Below, one piece after another: positions 47,406 through 56,672 of a stretch of DNA of 64,000 nt. The position numbers and the translations under genes were made by a program. Source of the DNA: an uncultured Burkholderiales bacterium (GTDB lineage: Bacteria > Pseudomonadota > Gammaproteobacteria > Burkholderiales > Burkholderiaceae_C). Within the stretch, counting starts at the first letter, position 1. Each line of letters opens with the position of its first letter. The stretch covers positions 1-64,000 of the forward strand of contig CAIPFK010000152.1 of the NCBI GenBank assembly GCA_903864315.1. Reading direction: 5' to 3'. Below the pieces are notes generated by a model. It did no database searches. It worked only from the letters and a program-made list of their open reading frames with translations, and was not told the DNA's origin.

Positions 47406-48323
47406 TTATTTCTCCTCAGGCCAATAGAGTCTGCGTGGATTGGTGACCAACAACTTTTGCTGAAGCTCATGGGTCGTGGCTATGTGAGGAATGAAATCGA
47501 CCAACAATCCATCATCGGGCATGTGATCCTTCAAATTCGGATGGGGCCAATCGGTCCCCCAAATGACACGGTCACTGAATGTATCGACCAAGCGTTTGGC
47601 AAAGGGAATCACATCGTGGTAGGCGTGTCTCTCACCATTCAAGGCCGCAGGCCCCGTCACCGTCAAGCGTTCGGGACATGTGACTTTGCTCCAGACATTG
47701 GGGTGCTCACGCATGAATTTGATGAAGAGCTCAAATTCAGGTCCATCAACGGGCTTGCTCACATCAGGGCGCCCCATGTGGTCGACCACGACCGTGGTGG
47801 GCAACTTGGTAAAGAAGTCCCACAACTCAGGCAAGTCCACGGCTTCGAAATAAATCACCACATGCCAACCCCAGTGCGCGATTCTGGCGGCAATTTCCAT
47901 CAACTCGTCTTTGGGGGTGAAATCGACCAGACGCTTGACAAAATTAAAACGCACGCCGCGCACACCCGCGTCATGCAAACTTTGCAGCTCTTGATCAGTG
48001 ACACTTCGTTTGACGGTACCCACCCCTCTGGCCTTGCCGCCAGAATGGGTCAATGCATCCACCAATGCGCGGTTGTCTGCACCGTGACAAGTGGCTTGAA
48101 CAATGATGTTGCGATCAAAGCCGAGATGATCTCTGAGCGCAAAGAGTTGCGCCTTGCTTGCATCACACGGGGTGTACTTGCGCTCGGGTGAATACGGAAA
48201 CACATCGCTGGGTCCAAACACATGGCAATGTGCGTCCACCGCTCCTTGGGGCAATTGAAATTGGGGTTTGCTCGGTCCCGTGTACCAATCTAGCCAACCT
48301 GGGGTTTTGATAAATTCAGTCAT
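47406..48323 (-). CDS. ligI: 2-pyrone-4,6-dicarboxylate hydrolase LigI/PmdD
   Basis: 305 residues from the ATG at 48323; upstream in-frame codons belong to the intergenic stretch. It is an amidohydrolase-superfamily protein with HCH in VDAHCHVFGP, then FNFVKR, GTDWPHPN and the closing NPRRLYW. It hydrolyses the pyrone lactone to 4-oxalomesaconate. The ligA start is 2 nt after its stop. 281 nt without a recognised gene separate it from ligK. Confidence 0.94.
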   Translation of the reverse strand: MTEFIKTPGWLDWYTGPSKPQFQLPQGAVDAHCHVFGPSDVFPYSPERKYTPCDASKAQLFALRDHLGFDRNIIVQATCHGADNRALVDALTHSGGKARGVGTVKRSVTDQELQSLHDAGVRGVRFNFVKRLVDFTPKDELMEIAARIAHWGWHVVIYFEAVDLPELWDFFTKLPTTVVVDHMGRPDVSKPVDGPEFELFIKFMREHPNVWSKVTCPERLTVTGPAALNGERHAYHDVIPFAKRLVDTFSDRVIWGTDWPHPNLKDHMPDDGLLVDFIPHIATTHELQQKLLVTNPRRLYWPEEK

Positions 48324-48604
48324 TGTTTTCTTTTCTCGTTTGGGGTTGAACACAGAAATCTTTGGGTCTTCAATCGGGTTTGATCTTTGCTGGCTTGATG
48401 TGCCTGTCCTATCGCAGTCTCTCTTTGTGCAAGCAGTGGGCAAATTGTTCTTGGCTGGCCGAGGTCACCTCAGCGCCCACACAATACCCGAGAAGTGCCT
48501 TCATGGCGCGAGTCAAATGTCGATGCAAGATAAGCAGGGTTGACATCGGGGTGATGGGGCTGAGCAAAACAATTCATGAAACCGCTGGGCAGTGCCAACA
48601 AGCA

Positions 48605-49294
48605 TCAGTCCACGTATTTCAGACCCGCTTTTTCCAACGGCTCACGCATCTTGTACATGTCGAGTCCCAAGACGCCTGCGGCCAGTTTGGCGCGTTTTTC
48701 TCCTTCGTTGTCTTCGCGCGCTTGGGTGGCTTGGGCGGCTTGCTCAGCATGCTCCAGGGGCACCACAACCACACCATCATCGTCGGCCAAGATCACGTCG
48801 CCTGGATTGATATTGACACCAGCGCAAACGACCGGGAAATTCACACTTCCCAGAGTCGCTTTGATGGTTCCCTTGGCGCTGATGCCACGGCTCCAAACGG
48901 GGAAACCCATGGCGGTGAGTTCATTGACATCGCGCACGCCTGAGTCAATGATGAGTCCTTTGGCGCCTCTGGCCTTGAAGGACGTGGCCAACAAATCGCC
49001 AAAAAAACCATCGCAATTGATCGCTGACAAGGCCACCACAACGATGTCGCCAGGCTGAATTTGTTCGGCCACCACGTGCATCATCCAGTTGTCTCCTGGG
49101 TGGGCCAACACAGTGACTGCGCTGCCCGCAATTCGCGCACCCGAATAAATGGGACGCATGTAGTTCTGCATCAAACCCACTCGGCCCATGGCTTCATGAA
49201 CGGTGGCCACGCCGAATTTTTCCAAGTGTGCAATGGTGGGCGCTTGGGCGCGAGGAATGTTTCTCTTGACCATTCCCATGTGATTCATGCTCAT
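48605..49294 (-). CDS. ligK: 4-carboxy-4-hydroxy-2-oxoadipate aldolase LigK/PmdF
   Basis: 229 residues with AAAGGA before the ATG. The RraA-like fold class II aldolase has [30 protein letters not shown](VRD) and [10 protein letters not shown]. It splits 4-carboxy-4-hydroxy-2-oxoadipate to pyruvate and oxaloacetate, and can decarboxylate oxaloacetate. It lies between ligJ (83 nt upstream) and ligI in the operon. Confidence 0.94.
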   Translation of the reverse strand: MSMNHMGMVKRNIPRAQAPTIAHLEKFGVATVHEAMGRVGLMQNYMRPIYSGARIAGSAVTVLAHPGDNWMMHVVAEQIQPGDIVVVALSAINCDGFFGDLLATSFKARGAKGLIIDSGVRDVNELTAMGFPVWSRGISAKGTIKATLGSVNFPVVCAGVNINPGDVILADDDGVVVVPLEHAEQAAQATQAREDNEGEKRAKLAAGVLGLDMYKMREPLEKAGLKYVD

Positions 49295-49377
49295 TGTGTT
49301 GTCCTTTAATCAGTGGATCGTGAAATCAAATACAAAATCTCGAAGTGTGAGGTGCCCATTGGCAGTCAAGTTGGCAA

Positions 49378-50424
49378 TCAAATGCCACGTGCCTTGAGTG
49401 CTGTGTCCAAGCGGGGGAACACACGGCGTGCGTTGCCTTCAAAGACTTGATAACGCTGTTCATCGCTCAAATTCGGTGTCGACAAAATATAGCGCTTGGT
49501 GTCATCAAAATAGTGACCTGTTTGCGGATCGATCCCACGCACAGCACCGATCATCTCACTGGCGAACAAAATGTTTTTGACATCGATCACTTCGGTCAAC
49601 AAATTGATGCCGGGCTGGTGATAAACGCAAGTATCAAAAAAGATATTGTTCATCAAATGCTCACTCAAGAGTGGCTTTTTGAGCTCCTGGGCCAGGCCCC
49701 GGAAACGTCCCCAGTGGTAAGGCACTGCACCACCGCCGTGAGGAATCAAAAAGCGCAACGTGGGAAAGTCTTTGAAGAGGTCAGAGGTCAAGCATTGCAT
49801 GAAGGCCGTGGTATCGGCGTTCAAGTAGTGGGAGCCCGTGGTGTGAAAGCACGCATTGCAACTGGTCGATACATGGATCATGGCTGGAATATCGAGCTCC
49901 ACCATTTTTTCATAAATGGGGTACCAGTGCCGATCGCTCAAAGGGGGTGAAGTCCAATGTCCACCAGAGGGGTCTGGATTCAAATTGATCGCCACAAAAC
50001 CATAGTCTTTCACGCACTTGTCGATTTCAGCCAAACTGGTCTTGGGGTCCACGCCAGGTGACTGGGGAAGCATGGCCGCGCCCATGAAGCTCTCAGGAAA
50101 GAGTTTGGAGACCCTGTAGCACAACTCGTTGCAAATGGCCGCCCATGTCGAGGAGACTTGAAAGTCGCCAATGTGGTGCGCCATGAAACTAGCGCGTGGG
50201 CTGAAAATGGTCAGATCGCTGCCACGCTCACGCATGAGTTTTAATTGATTGTTCTCTATGCTTTCACGCAATTCATCATCGCTGATTTTGAGCTCAGAGA
50301 CCTTGGGCGTGAGTTGCGGGTCTTTGATCCCTGCAATTTGCCGGTTTCTCCACTCCTCCAGTGCCTTGGGAGCAGTGGTGTAGTGACCATGCACATCGAT
50401 GATCAGTGGTTTTTGGTGACTCAT
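49378..50424 (-). CDS. ligJ: 4-oxalomesaconate hydratase LigJ/PmdE
   Basis: 348 residues of the amidohydrolase superfamily. It has the metal-site start IDVHGHYTTAP, the segment NLNPDPSGGHWTSPPL and HGGGAVPYHWGRF. It adds water to 4-oxalomesaconate to give the LigK substrate. It is the first gene of the leftward operon; the palindromic LysR-type operator is 164 nt upstream. Confidence 0.94.
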   Translation of the reverse strand: MSHQKPLIIDVHGHYTTAPKALEEWRNRQIAGIKDPQLTPKVSELKISDDELRESIENNQLKLMRERGSDLTIFSPRASFMAHHIGDFQVSSTWAAICNELCYRVSKLFPESFMGAAMLPQSPGVDPKTSLAEIDKCVKDYGFVAINLNPDPSGGHWTSPPLSDRHWYPIYEKMVELDIPAMIHVSTSCNACFHTTGSHYLNADTTAFMQCLTSDLFKDFPTLRFLIPHGGGAVPYHWGRFRGLAQELKKPLLSEHLMNNIFFDTCVYHQPGINLLTEVIDVKNILFASEMIGAVRGIDPQTGHYFDDTKRYILSTPNLSDEQRYQVFEGNARRVFPRLDTALKARGI

Positions 50425-50587
50425 GGCGAAAATCCTTTTGCGTCAAAACAATGAATTGAATTCAGTCAGGCCCAAGGGCGCACCCATCTGTGGGGACACC
50501 CCCCAATGGAGCTGAAATTTGGAATGTTTGGATTTTAGGGTGAAACCACCGGTTTCAAACCAAAAAGCACACTAGCTGTTATAACAA

Positions 50588-50618
50588 TTATGCATACCTT
50601 GAGATAAACTATGCATAA
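50588..50618. promoter_or_regulatory. two-site palindromic operator for the LysR regulator
   Basis: TTATGCATA (50588-50596) and TATGCATAA (50610-50618) form a perfect 9-bp inverted repeat. Each half contains the palindrome TATGCATA, and their centres are 21 bp apart, two turns of the helix. It lies between the divergent ligJ and LysR genes, as expected for a LysR-type activator that binds as a dimer of dimers. Confidence 0.75.
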
Positions 50619-50665
50619 AAGATAGATCTCAATGCTTGAATTCAACCCTAGAGGAGGCCCAGGCC

Positions 50666-51583
50666 TTGGAATTGAAACAAATCGAGTCGTTCGTTCGCGT
50701 GGCCGAATTGGGCAGTTTTACCAAGGCATCGATTGCGATGGGCTTGGCCCAACCGTTGCTGAGCCGGCATGTAAGGCACCTTGAAGTCGAATTGCACCAG
50801 AACTTGCTGATCCGAAACGGCCGTGGGGTCTCCCCCACCGCCGCAGGGCTCTTGATGCTCGAGCATGCCAGGGGCATTTTGCACCAAGTTGCCCTGGCCA
50901 AGGAGGAACTGAGCGGTACGAAGGGCACACTCTCAGGCCCCATCTCCATAGGACTACCCCCCAGTTTATCCAAGCTCATCACCGTGCCACTCACCTTGGC
51001 CTTTCAAAAAGCACTGCCCCAGGCCAAACTCACCTTGACCGAGGGGTTTTCGGCCCCCATGTATGAAAGCCTGCGCTCGGGACGAATCGATATTGCACTG
51101 CTCTACAACCCCGCCCCAACGCCAGAGCTCGAGCAAACGCTGCTGCACGAAGATGCCTTGATCCTCATTGCCAGCAAACAACCCCTCAAACATTTCCACC
51201 ACTTGAAACCGATCAAAGCGGCTTTGACTCTCAAGGAGTTGTGCGAGCTGCCCTTGATCGTGCCGAGTCGGCCCAACGCATTTCGACTTCTGATTGAAAC
51301 TGAAATGCACAGGATCGGCAAAAAGCCCCACATCATTTTGGAGATCGATGGCATCAATGCCATCTTGGAATTGGTCAAAGAAGGGCTCGGGTTCGCTGTG
51401 CTGCCCACCTACACATTGAATCAATTTCCTGACACAACACCTTTCACGACACACGCCATCAAGTCACCGCAGTTGCGCTCTCAGCTGATGCTCGTGTGGT
51501 CCTCCAAACGACCGAGCACGAAGACACAAAAGATATCACTCAATCTGACGCAGAAAATCATCTTGTCTGCTTTGAAAATGTGA
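50666..51583 (+). CDS. LysR-type regulator of the protocatechuate operon
   Basis: About 305 residues. The start is TTG 50666: GGAGG lies 8 nt before it and the product then begins ELKQIESFVRVAELGSF, normal for the family; a TTG at 50636 lacks such a site. The helix-turn-helix (SFTKASIAMGLAQPLLSRHVRHLE) and periplasmic-binding-like effector domain are complete. It is divergent from ligJ and faces a palindromic operator, so it very likely controls ligJKIABC. It resembles PmdR/LigR by position; the effector is not known from sequence. Confidence 0.9.
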   Translation: MELKQIESFVRVAELGSFTKASIAMGLAQPLLSRHVRHLEVELHQNLLIRNGRGVSPTAAGLLMLEHARGILHQVALAKEELSGTKGTLSGPISIGLPPSLSKLITVPLTLAFQKALPQAKLTLTEGFSAPMYESLRSGRIDIALLYNPAPTPELEQTLLHEDALILIASKQPLKHFHHLKPIKAALTLKELCELPLIVPSRPNAFRLLIETEMHRIGKKPHIILEIDGINAILELVKEGLGFAVLPTYTLNQFPDTTPFTTHAIKSPQLRSQLMLVWSSKRPSTKTQKISLNLTQKIILSALKM

Positions 51584-51680
51584 GCGCATTCCACACCCTC
51601 GGCGCAAGCCAGGGTGGGGCCCAGGAAACGGCGCTTGCTAAAGCGCCCTGCCCGTCCAATTCTTGCGCAAACGCCATACT

Positions 51681-51854
51681 GCCAAAGCGTGCATTGAAGA
51701 ATTGAAACTCATGGAGACGGGAATTGGTCCAACCAAAGGCGGCTTGAATCACCCTGTCGAACTTGTGCAATTTGATCGAACCCAGTACGCTGAGGCTGTG
51801 CCATATGGCAGGGCTGATTCCAACAAGTTCCAATCGAATTTGATCAATGAGATT
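51681..51854 (-). pseudogene. remnant of a pRiA4b ORF-3-like gene (PF07929 type)
   Basis: A minus-strand frame (51558-51956) contains about 58 residues that match the core of the pRiA4b ORF-3 family: LIDQIRLELVGISPAIWH, then KLHKFDRVIQAAFGW and LHEFQF. The family is found on plasmids and as an IS1096 passenger (TnpR-type) gene. The sequence before and after this core does not continue the family, and the frame has no ribosome site, so I take it as a decayed fragment. The rest of the 344-nt gap between the LysR gene and the Bug gene holds nothing I recognise. Confidence 0.55.
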
Positions 51855-51927
51855 GGATTGCCGTGAGCGTTTTACGCGTGTCACCACGTCATTCAAATGC
51901 GGCGAATGTGATCCCGCACATCCGAAG

Positions 51928-52965
51928 TCATTGCTTTGCAATACCCGCCTTGTCAATCACACGCGCCCAAGCTTTGATTTCATTCAAATACCATTCTTGT
52001 GCCTGCGCAGGAGTCGACACCTTGGGGTTGATGTTGAGCTCCATGAGTTTTTTCTCAGTCGCTGGGTTTTGTAGCGCGATATTGATCTCTTTGTTGAGTC
52101 GATCTACAACGGCCTTCGGAGTCTTGGCAGGAGCGGCCAAGCCATTCCAAGACGCTGCGACCAAGGCTTTTACACCGAGCTCTTTGGCCGTGGGTGTATC
52201 GGGCAAGCTAGCGGAGCGTTGCTCACTGGTGAGCGCCAAGACTTTGAAGTTTTTGGCCTTGATTTGCGGCAACACGGGACCCAGAATTTCTGTGGCCACG
52301 TCAATTTGTCCACCCTTCAAAGCCGTCATGACTGCAGGCGTGCCGTTGAAGGGGATGACTTGAACGTCAATGCCGGAGGTCGACTTGAACAACTCAGCAG
52401 TTAAATGTTGTGTGCTACCGATATTGATGCTGCCCACATTGAGTGCACCAGGATGGGTCTTCGCATGCTGAATCAGCTCTGTGAGTGAATTGAACTTGGA
52501 GTCCGAATTGACCAAGATGGCAATATCAAAAGTTGCCAAGAGTCCCAAATTGACAAAGTCATTGATTGGATCAAATGGCAGGGAGTGCATCAAGGATGCA
52601 CTCACCGCTGTGCCGTTGGAGATCAAAAACAAGGTGTAACCATCGGGCTCAGATTTGGCCACCAAGTCTGCCGCCACGACACCCCCAGCACCTGGCCGGT
52701 TGTCAACCACCACCGACTGACCCAAACCCTCGGACATCTTTTGCGCAATGATGCGTGCAGTGAGATCGGCGACGCCTCCGGCGCCAAAGGGGACCACGAT
52801 GCGAATGGGCTTGACAGGATAGGTTTGTGCATGCGAGAGTGAATTGGCAAACACCACGGCAGCCAACGCTCCCAGCGCACCCAATCTCAACAAACCAACG
52901 ATAAAGCCCCACCAGTTCAATTGGACTGGGGTCACCTTCGACAATGCAGATTTGATTATTTTCAT
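51928..52965 (-). CDS. Bug (TctC-type) periplasmic solute receptor
   Basis: 345 residues from ATG 52965. A signal peptide (LGALGALAAVVFANSLSHA) leads to the mature start QTYPVKPIRIVVPFGAGG, the Bug ligand-loop motif, with DNRPGAGGVVAADLVA and EPDGYTL. Bug proteins bind carboxylates for TctAB permeases or signalling. Here it is the last gene of an ABC-transporter operon, 45 nt after livF, and no tctAB is in view. Confidence 0.93.
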   Translation of the reverse strand: MKIIKSALSKVTPVQLNWWGFIVGLLRLGALGALAAVVFANSLSHAQTYPVKPIRIVVPFGAGGVADLTARIIAQKMSEGLGQSVVVDNRPGAGGVVAADLVAKSEPDGYTLFLISNGTAVSASLMHSLPFDPINDFVNLGLLATFDIAILVNSDSKFNSLTELIQHAKTHPGALNVGSINIGSTQHLTAELFKSTSGIDVQVIPFNGTPAVMTALKGGQIDVATEILGPVLPQIKAKNFKVLALTSEQRSASLPDTPTAKELGVKALVAASWNGLAAPAKTPKAVVDRLNKEINIALQNPATEKKLMELNINPKVSTPAQAQEWYLNEIKAWARVIDKAGIAKQ

Positions 52966-53010
52966 CACAGGCCCATGGGTTAAAAACACTCGACAGTTGT
53001 GGGGACTCAC

Positions 53011-53739
53011 TCAGTGCCTCACGCCTAACAGATCATCTAGCAAGTCTGGACGACTCAAAAGAGTCGGTGCAGATTCTTGCAGCACCACTTGCCCTCGATC
53101 AAGCACCAATGCTTGATCAGAGATGGCCAAGATCATCTGAGGGTGCTGCTCCACGATGATAGCGGTCATTCCCTCTTCTCGGGTTATTCGCCGAATCGCA
53201 GTCAAAATTTCTTGCACAATGATGGGCGCCAAGCCTTCCAAGGGCTCGTCCAGAAGCAACAGCCTCGGGTTGACCATCAAAGCGCGGGCCAAGGCCAACA
53301 TTTGTTGCTCACCTCCGGAGAGTTGATTGCCCAAATTGCCTTGTCGCTCAAGAAGTCTGGGGAAAAACTCATACGCTCGAGCTGGGTTCCACGCGTGTGG
53401 GGACTCCACGTGGCGGTACACAGCGGTTAAATTCTCATGCACTGTGAGCGACTTGAAAATATCCCGCTCTTGCGGCACCCACCCTATGCCACCACGACTC
53501 AAGGCATTGACGCGTTTGAAGGAGGGCCAAGCTTGAATCTCTTGGCCATCCAAGGCAATCTCACCCGAGTGCAAACGCGTGACCCCCATCAAGGTGTTGA
53601 TGAGCGTGGTTTTACCCACCCCATTTCTGCCAAGCAAGGCCAGGGTCTGCCCTTCACCGATCGTGAAAGAAATATTGGTCAAAATGACCGACTCAGCATA
53701 ACCCGCCACGACCCGATTGACCTTCAAGATTTCATTCAA
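53011..53739 (-). CDS. livF: branched-chain-amino-acid-type ABC transporter ATPase LivF
   Basis: 242 residues from TTG 53739, with GGGAG 6 nt upstream; the longer frame lies inside livG. Walker A GRNGVGKTT, signature LSGGEQQM, Walker B LLLLDEPLEGLAP and the switch His (VEQHP) are complete. One of the two ATPases of a HAAT (hydrophobic amino-acid/aromatic acid) importer. The start is 1 nt after the livG stop. Confidence 0.92.
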   Translation of the reverse strand: MNEILKVNRVVAGYAESVILTNISFTIGEGQTLALLGRNGVGKTTLINTLMGVTRLHSGEIALDGQEIQAWPSFKRVNALSRGGIGWVPQERDIFKSLTVHENLTAVYRHVESPHAWNPARAYEFFPRLLERQGNLGNQLSGGEQQMLALARALMVNPRLLLLDEPLEGLAPIIVQEILTAIRRITREEGMTAIIVEQHPQMILAISDQALVLDRGQVVLQESAPTLLSRPDLLDDLLGVRH

Positions 53740-53740
53740 G

Positions 53741-54532
53741 CTAGACTCCCGCAATGGCTTCGGCGCCCAAGTAGACTTCTTTGACTCGGGGGTCGTTGGC
53801 AATTTCTTCGTTGCTGCCTTCGCACAGCAATGCACCGTTGACGAGAACCGTCATGCGATTGGCAAAACTAAAGACCAAGTCCATGTCGTGCTCAATGAGC
53901 AAAATGCACACGTCCCCGGGCAATTGACCCAAGGTGCTCAAAATTTCTTCTCTGTCACCTGCTGGCACCCCCGCGACGGGCTCATCGAGCAAGAGCACTT
54001 TGGGCTCGCAGGCCAAGGCAATGGCGATTTCTAGCAAACGCTGTTTGCCGTAACTCAATGTGCTCACACGCTCAAGTCCGACGTCGGTCAAATGAAACTG
54101 CTCCAAGAGTTCATCCACTCTTGACAACACCGCCGGGTTGCGCCCCAAAGGAGACCACCACTGAGAGCCCCACCCCATGTGCTGGGTGACCACCCAGGCC
54201 AAGGTGGTGACTGGGCTCATGGAGCCAAAGAGTTGGTTGATTTGAAAAGTACGCACCAAACCGCGCTTGACCCGCTGATTCGATCGCAACCGGGTGATGT
54301 CCTCCCCCAAGAGCTCAATGGAGCCCGAGCTCAAAGGCAGCACACCCGTGAGCAAATTGATGAGGGTGGTCTTGCCCGCTCCGTTGGGACCAATCAACGC
54401 ATGCCGTGCACCGCGCGGCAGCGCCAAGCTCACGTTTTGAGTGGCCTTGATCCCGCCAAAATTTTTGCACAAAGCGCTCGCCCTGAGCACCACCTCGGTG
54501 CTTGCCAATTCTGGATTCAACGCTTTATTCAT
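53741..54532 (-). CDS. livG: branched-chain-amino-acid-type ABC transporter ATPase LivG
   Basis: 263 residues from ATG 54532, which overlaps the livM stop (ATGA). Walker A GPNGAGKTT and Walker B VLLLDEPVAGV are intact, as are the LivG-type loop after the Q-loop and the HDMDLVF switch. The signature region reads LSYGKQRLLE, the usual LivG variant. Confidence 0.92.
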   Translation of the reverse strand: MNKALNPELASTEVVLRASALCKNFGGIKATQNVSLALPRGARHALIGPNGAGKTTLINLLTGVLPLSSGSIELLGEDITRLRSNQRVKRGLVRTFQINQLFGSMSPVTTLAWVVTQHMGWGSQWWSPLGRNPAVLSRVDELLEQFHLTDVGLERVSTLSYGKQRLLEIAIALACEPKVLLLDEPVAGVPAGDREEILSTLGQLPGDVCILLIEHDMDLVFSFANRMTVLVNGALLCEGSNEEIANDPRVKEVYLGAEAIAGV

Positions 54533-55503
54533 GGCAACAACCGCCTCAAAGGACTGAATAATTTTTCGCGCCCCACCAGCACCAAGATCAGCAGCAAAAG
54601 TCCTATCCAAAACATCCAATATTGGGGCGTGATCGATGAGAGCTCTTGCTGGATCAATTTGAACACCACAGCCCCCACCACCCCCCCATAAAGCCAACCA
54701 GCGCCACCAATGACCAGCATCAAAAGCACATCGGCCGAGCGCTCAAATGAAAACACATCCAAGGACGCAAAACCCGTGGTTTGCGCGAGCAACGCTCCCG
54801 CCAGCGCAGCCACACCCGCAGACAAACTGTAGACCGCCATCAAACGTTTGGCCACAGGCAGACCCACCGACTCCGCCCTCAAGCGGTTATCGCGAATCGC
54901 TGTGAGACCAATACCAAAGGGCGAATAAACCAAGCGACGCAGCACCACCAACACCACCACCAAGATCGCGACCGAATAGCAAGCGGCCACCTGACCTATC
55001 AAATCAAATTCAAACCGGCCCAACACAGGCCCCATCACGACGCCCTGGAGTCCATCGGCGCCTCCCGTCAAACCACTCAAGCGGTTGGCCAATTCATAGC
55101 CGATCAAGGAGACCCCAAGCGTCACCATGATTCGAGTCAAGTCAGTTCCTCGCAAAATGCTCAAACTAAACATCAACCCCAAGAGCACGCCGCTCAAGGA
55201 AGAAAAAACCAAACCCACCAACGGATCGGGGATCCAATGTTTGGCAAAGAGCCCAGCGCTGTAGCAGCCCCAACCAAAAAATGCGGCGTGCCCCAAGGAC
55301 ACAATTCCGCCATAGCCCAGTATCAAATCCAAAGACACCGCAAAGAGCGCCGTGATGGCGATTTCGTTGACCAGCATGGCGTGAGAGACAAAGACCCAGG
55401 GGCATGCCAAGATCACCACCACGCCTAGCCACTCCCAAGATTTCACCTTGGCGTGATTTTGCAAGTTCAAAAAACTCTTGGATTGGGGCAACACGGGCGA
55501 CAT
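54529..55503 (-). CDS. livM: branched-chain-amino-acid-type ABC transporter permease LivM
   Basis: 324 residues from ATG 55503, overlapping the livH stop by one base (TGATG). About ten hydrophobic helices, the family's LGYGGIVSLGHAAFFG segment and the coupling loop RRLVYSPFGIGLTAIRDNRLRAESVG that meets the ATPase are present. Confidence 0.92.
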   Translation of the reverse strand: MSPVLPQSKSFLNLQNHAKVKSWEWLGVVVILACPWVFVSHAMLVNEIAITALFAVSLDLILGYGGIVSLGHAAFFGWGCYSAGLFAKHWIPDPLVGLVFSSLSGVLLGLMFSLSILRGTDLTRIMVTLGVSLIGYELANRLSGLTGGADGLQGVVMGPVLGRFEFDLIGQVAACYSVAILVVVLVVLRRLVYSPFGIGLTAIRDNRLRAESVGLPVAKRLMAVYSLSAGVAALAGALLAQTTGFASLDVFSFERSADVLLMLVIGGAGWLYGGVVGAVVFKLIQQELSSITPQYWMFWIGLLLLILVLVGREKLFSPLRRLLP

Positions 55504-56372
55504 CACTTGGACCCTCGCACAAAGAGGCCTTGTGGGCGCCACAACAAAATCAAGATCATCAACACATAGACCACAAAGCCACCCAATTGGGGAATATAGT
55601 ATTTACCAAAGACATCGGCCACACCCAGAAAAACTGCCGCGCACAGCGGTCCAGTGATGGAGGACGTGCCACCCACGGCCACCACAATCAAAAAGTAAAT
55701 CATGTATTTCAATGGGAACAGTGGCTCAATTGACAAGATCTCAGCCCCCAAAGCACCCCCCAACCCGGCCAAGCCAGATCCCACGGCAAAGGTGATCAAA
55801 AAAACTCGGTTCACCCGAATGCCAAGACCCGAAGCCACCACGGGGTTGTCGACCGAGGCACGCAGTTGAGAGCCAAAGCGGGTTTTGGACAAGATGAGTT
55901 GAAGCACCAAGGTCAACACAGCACATACGCCCACGATGAAGAGTCGGTAGTGACCCACGCCAAGCACCCAAGGCGCCTGTCCCCACTCATCTCGGCCTTG
56001 CAGCCAAAGCGGCAAATCCATATTTTGTTGAGAAGATCCCATGAAAAAATCCATGGCCGCCACTGACATGAACGCCAAGCCGATGGAGAACAGCACCTGA
56101 TCCAAATGCGTTTTTTTGTACATGCGCCGATAAAGCGTGGACTCCAGCAATGCACCCAGCAAGGCCACCACGACGAAAACAATGGGCAAACAGATCAAAA
56201 AAGGAATTTGCATTTGTTTGGACAACATCACCATGGCGTATCCCCCGACCATGGCAAAAGAGCCATGGGCCAGGTTGATGAAATTCATGAGCCCCAGGGT
56301 AATGGACAAACCCACGGCCAAGACAAAAAGAAGCATGCCATAGGCCACGCCATCAAAAAGCAGCGTCAGCAT
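55503..56372 (-). CDS. livH: branched-chain-amino-acid-type ABC transporter permease LivH
   Basis: 289 residues, the usual length. It has YGMLLFVLAVGLSITLGLMNFINLAHG near the N-terminus in several hydrophobic helices, and the coupling segment GSQLRASVDNPVVASGLGI. It is the first gene of the operon livH-M-G-F-bug. Transporters of this class near aromatic-acid genes often import benzoate-type acids, which would suit the protocatechuate operon, by inference. Confidence 0.92.
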   Translation of the reverse strand: MLTLLFDGVAYGMLLFVLAVGLSITLGLMNFINLAHGSFAMVGGYAMVMLSKQMQIPFLICLPIVFVVVALLGALLESTLYRRMYKKTHLDQVLFSIGLAFMSVAAMDFFMGSSQQNMDLPLWLQGRDEWGQAPWVLGVGHYRLFIVGVCAVLTLVLQLILSKTRFGSQLRASVDNPVVASGLGIRVNRVFLITFAVGSGLAGLGGALGAEILSIEPLFPLKYMIYFLIVVAVGGTSSITGPLCAAVFLGVADVFGKYYIPQLGGFVVYVLMILILLWRPQGLFVRGSK

Positions 56373-56672
56373 GGCAAGGTTGACTCACAATGAATGGAAT
56401 AAAAAGTCTTCATGGATATCAGCATTTTAGACTCGAGAGTGCGCCAATCAAGAACAAAAGGCAAATTTGTCTCAATTGGGTCTACCATCGAGCTTTTCTG
56501 CCCCAAGCGTGGAAATCGTTGGTGGTGACCAAGACAATGAGTCCCCTCCTCCATCCTCAGCAGGGCATTGCGCTTGGGCGACAAGAGAATATTTTCAGTC
56601 GATTCCAATTGATACCCCAATCGGCGAGAATGTTGGTTTAACATCCTTCTACTTTTTAACTGTGGAGACACC
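56373..56672. other. divergent intergenic region livH / metE-like
   Basis: 300 nt that must carry both promoters. I see no palindrome of note, no riboswitch-like conserved block and no frame with family features. GGAG lies just before the ATG at 56673. Confidence 0.5.

Noticed and set aside
48409-48546. A 45-codon minus-strand frame between ligK and ligI
   Set aside because: It has an ATG and a stop, but no good ribosome site and no family features. It may be part of a decayed gene, but I cannot support it.
56373-56672. A cobalamin or SAM riboswitch before the MetE-like gene
   Set aside because: I looked for conserved riboswitch boxes and saw none.
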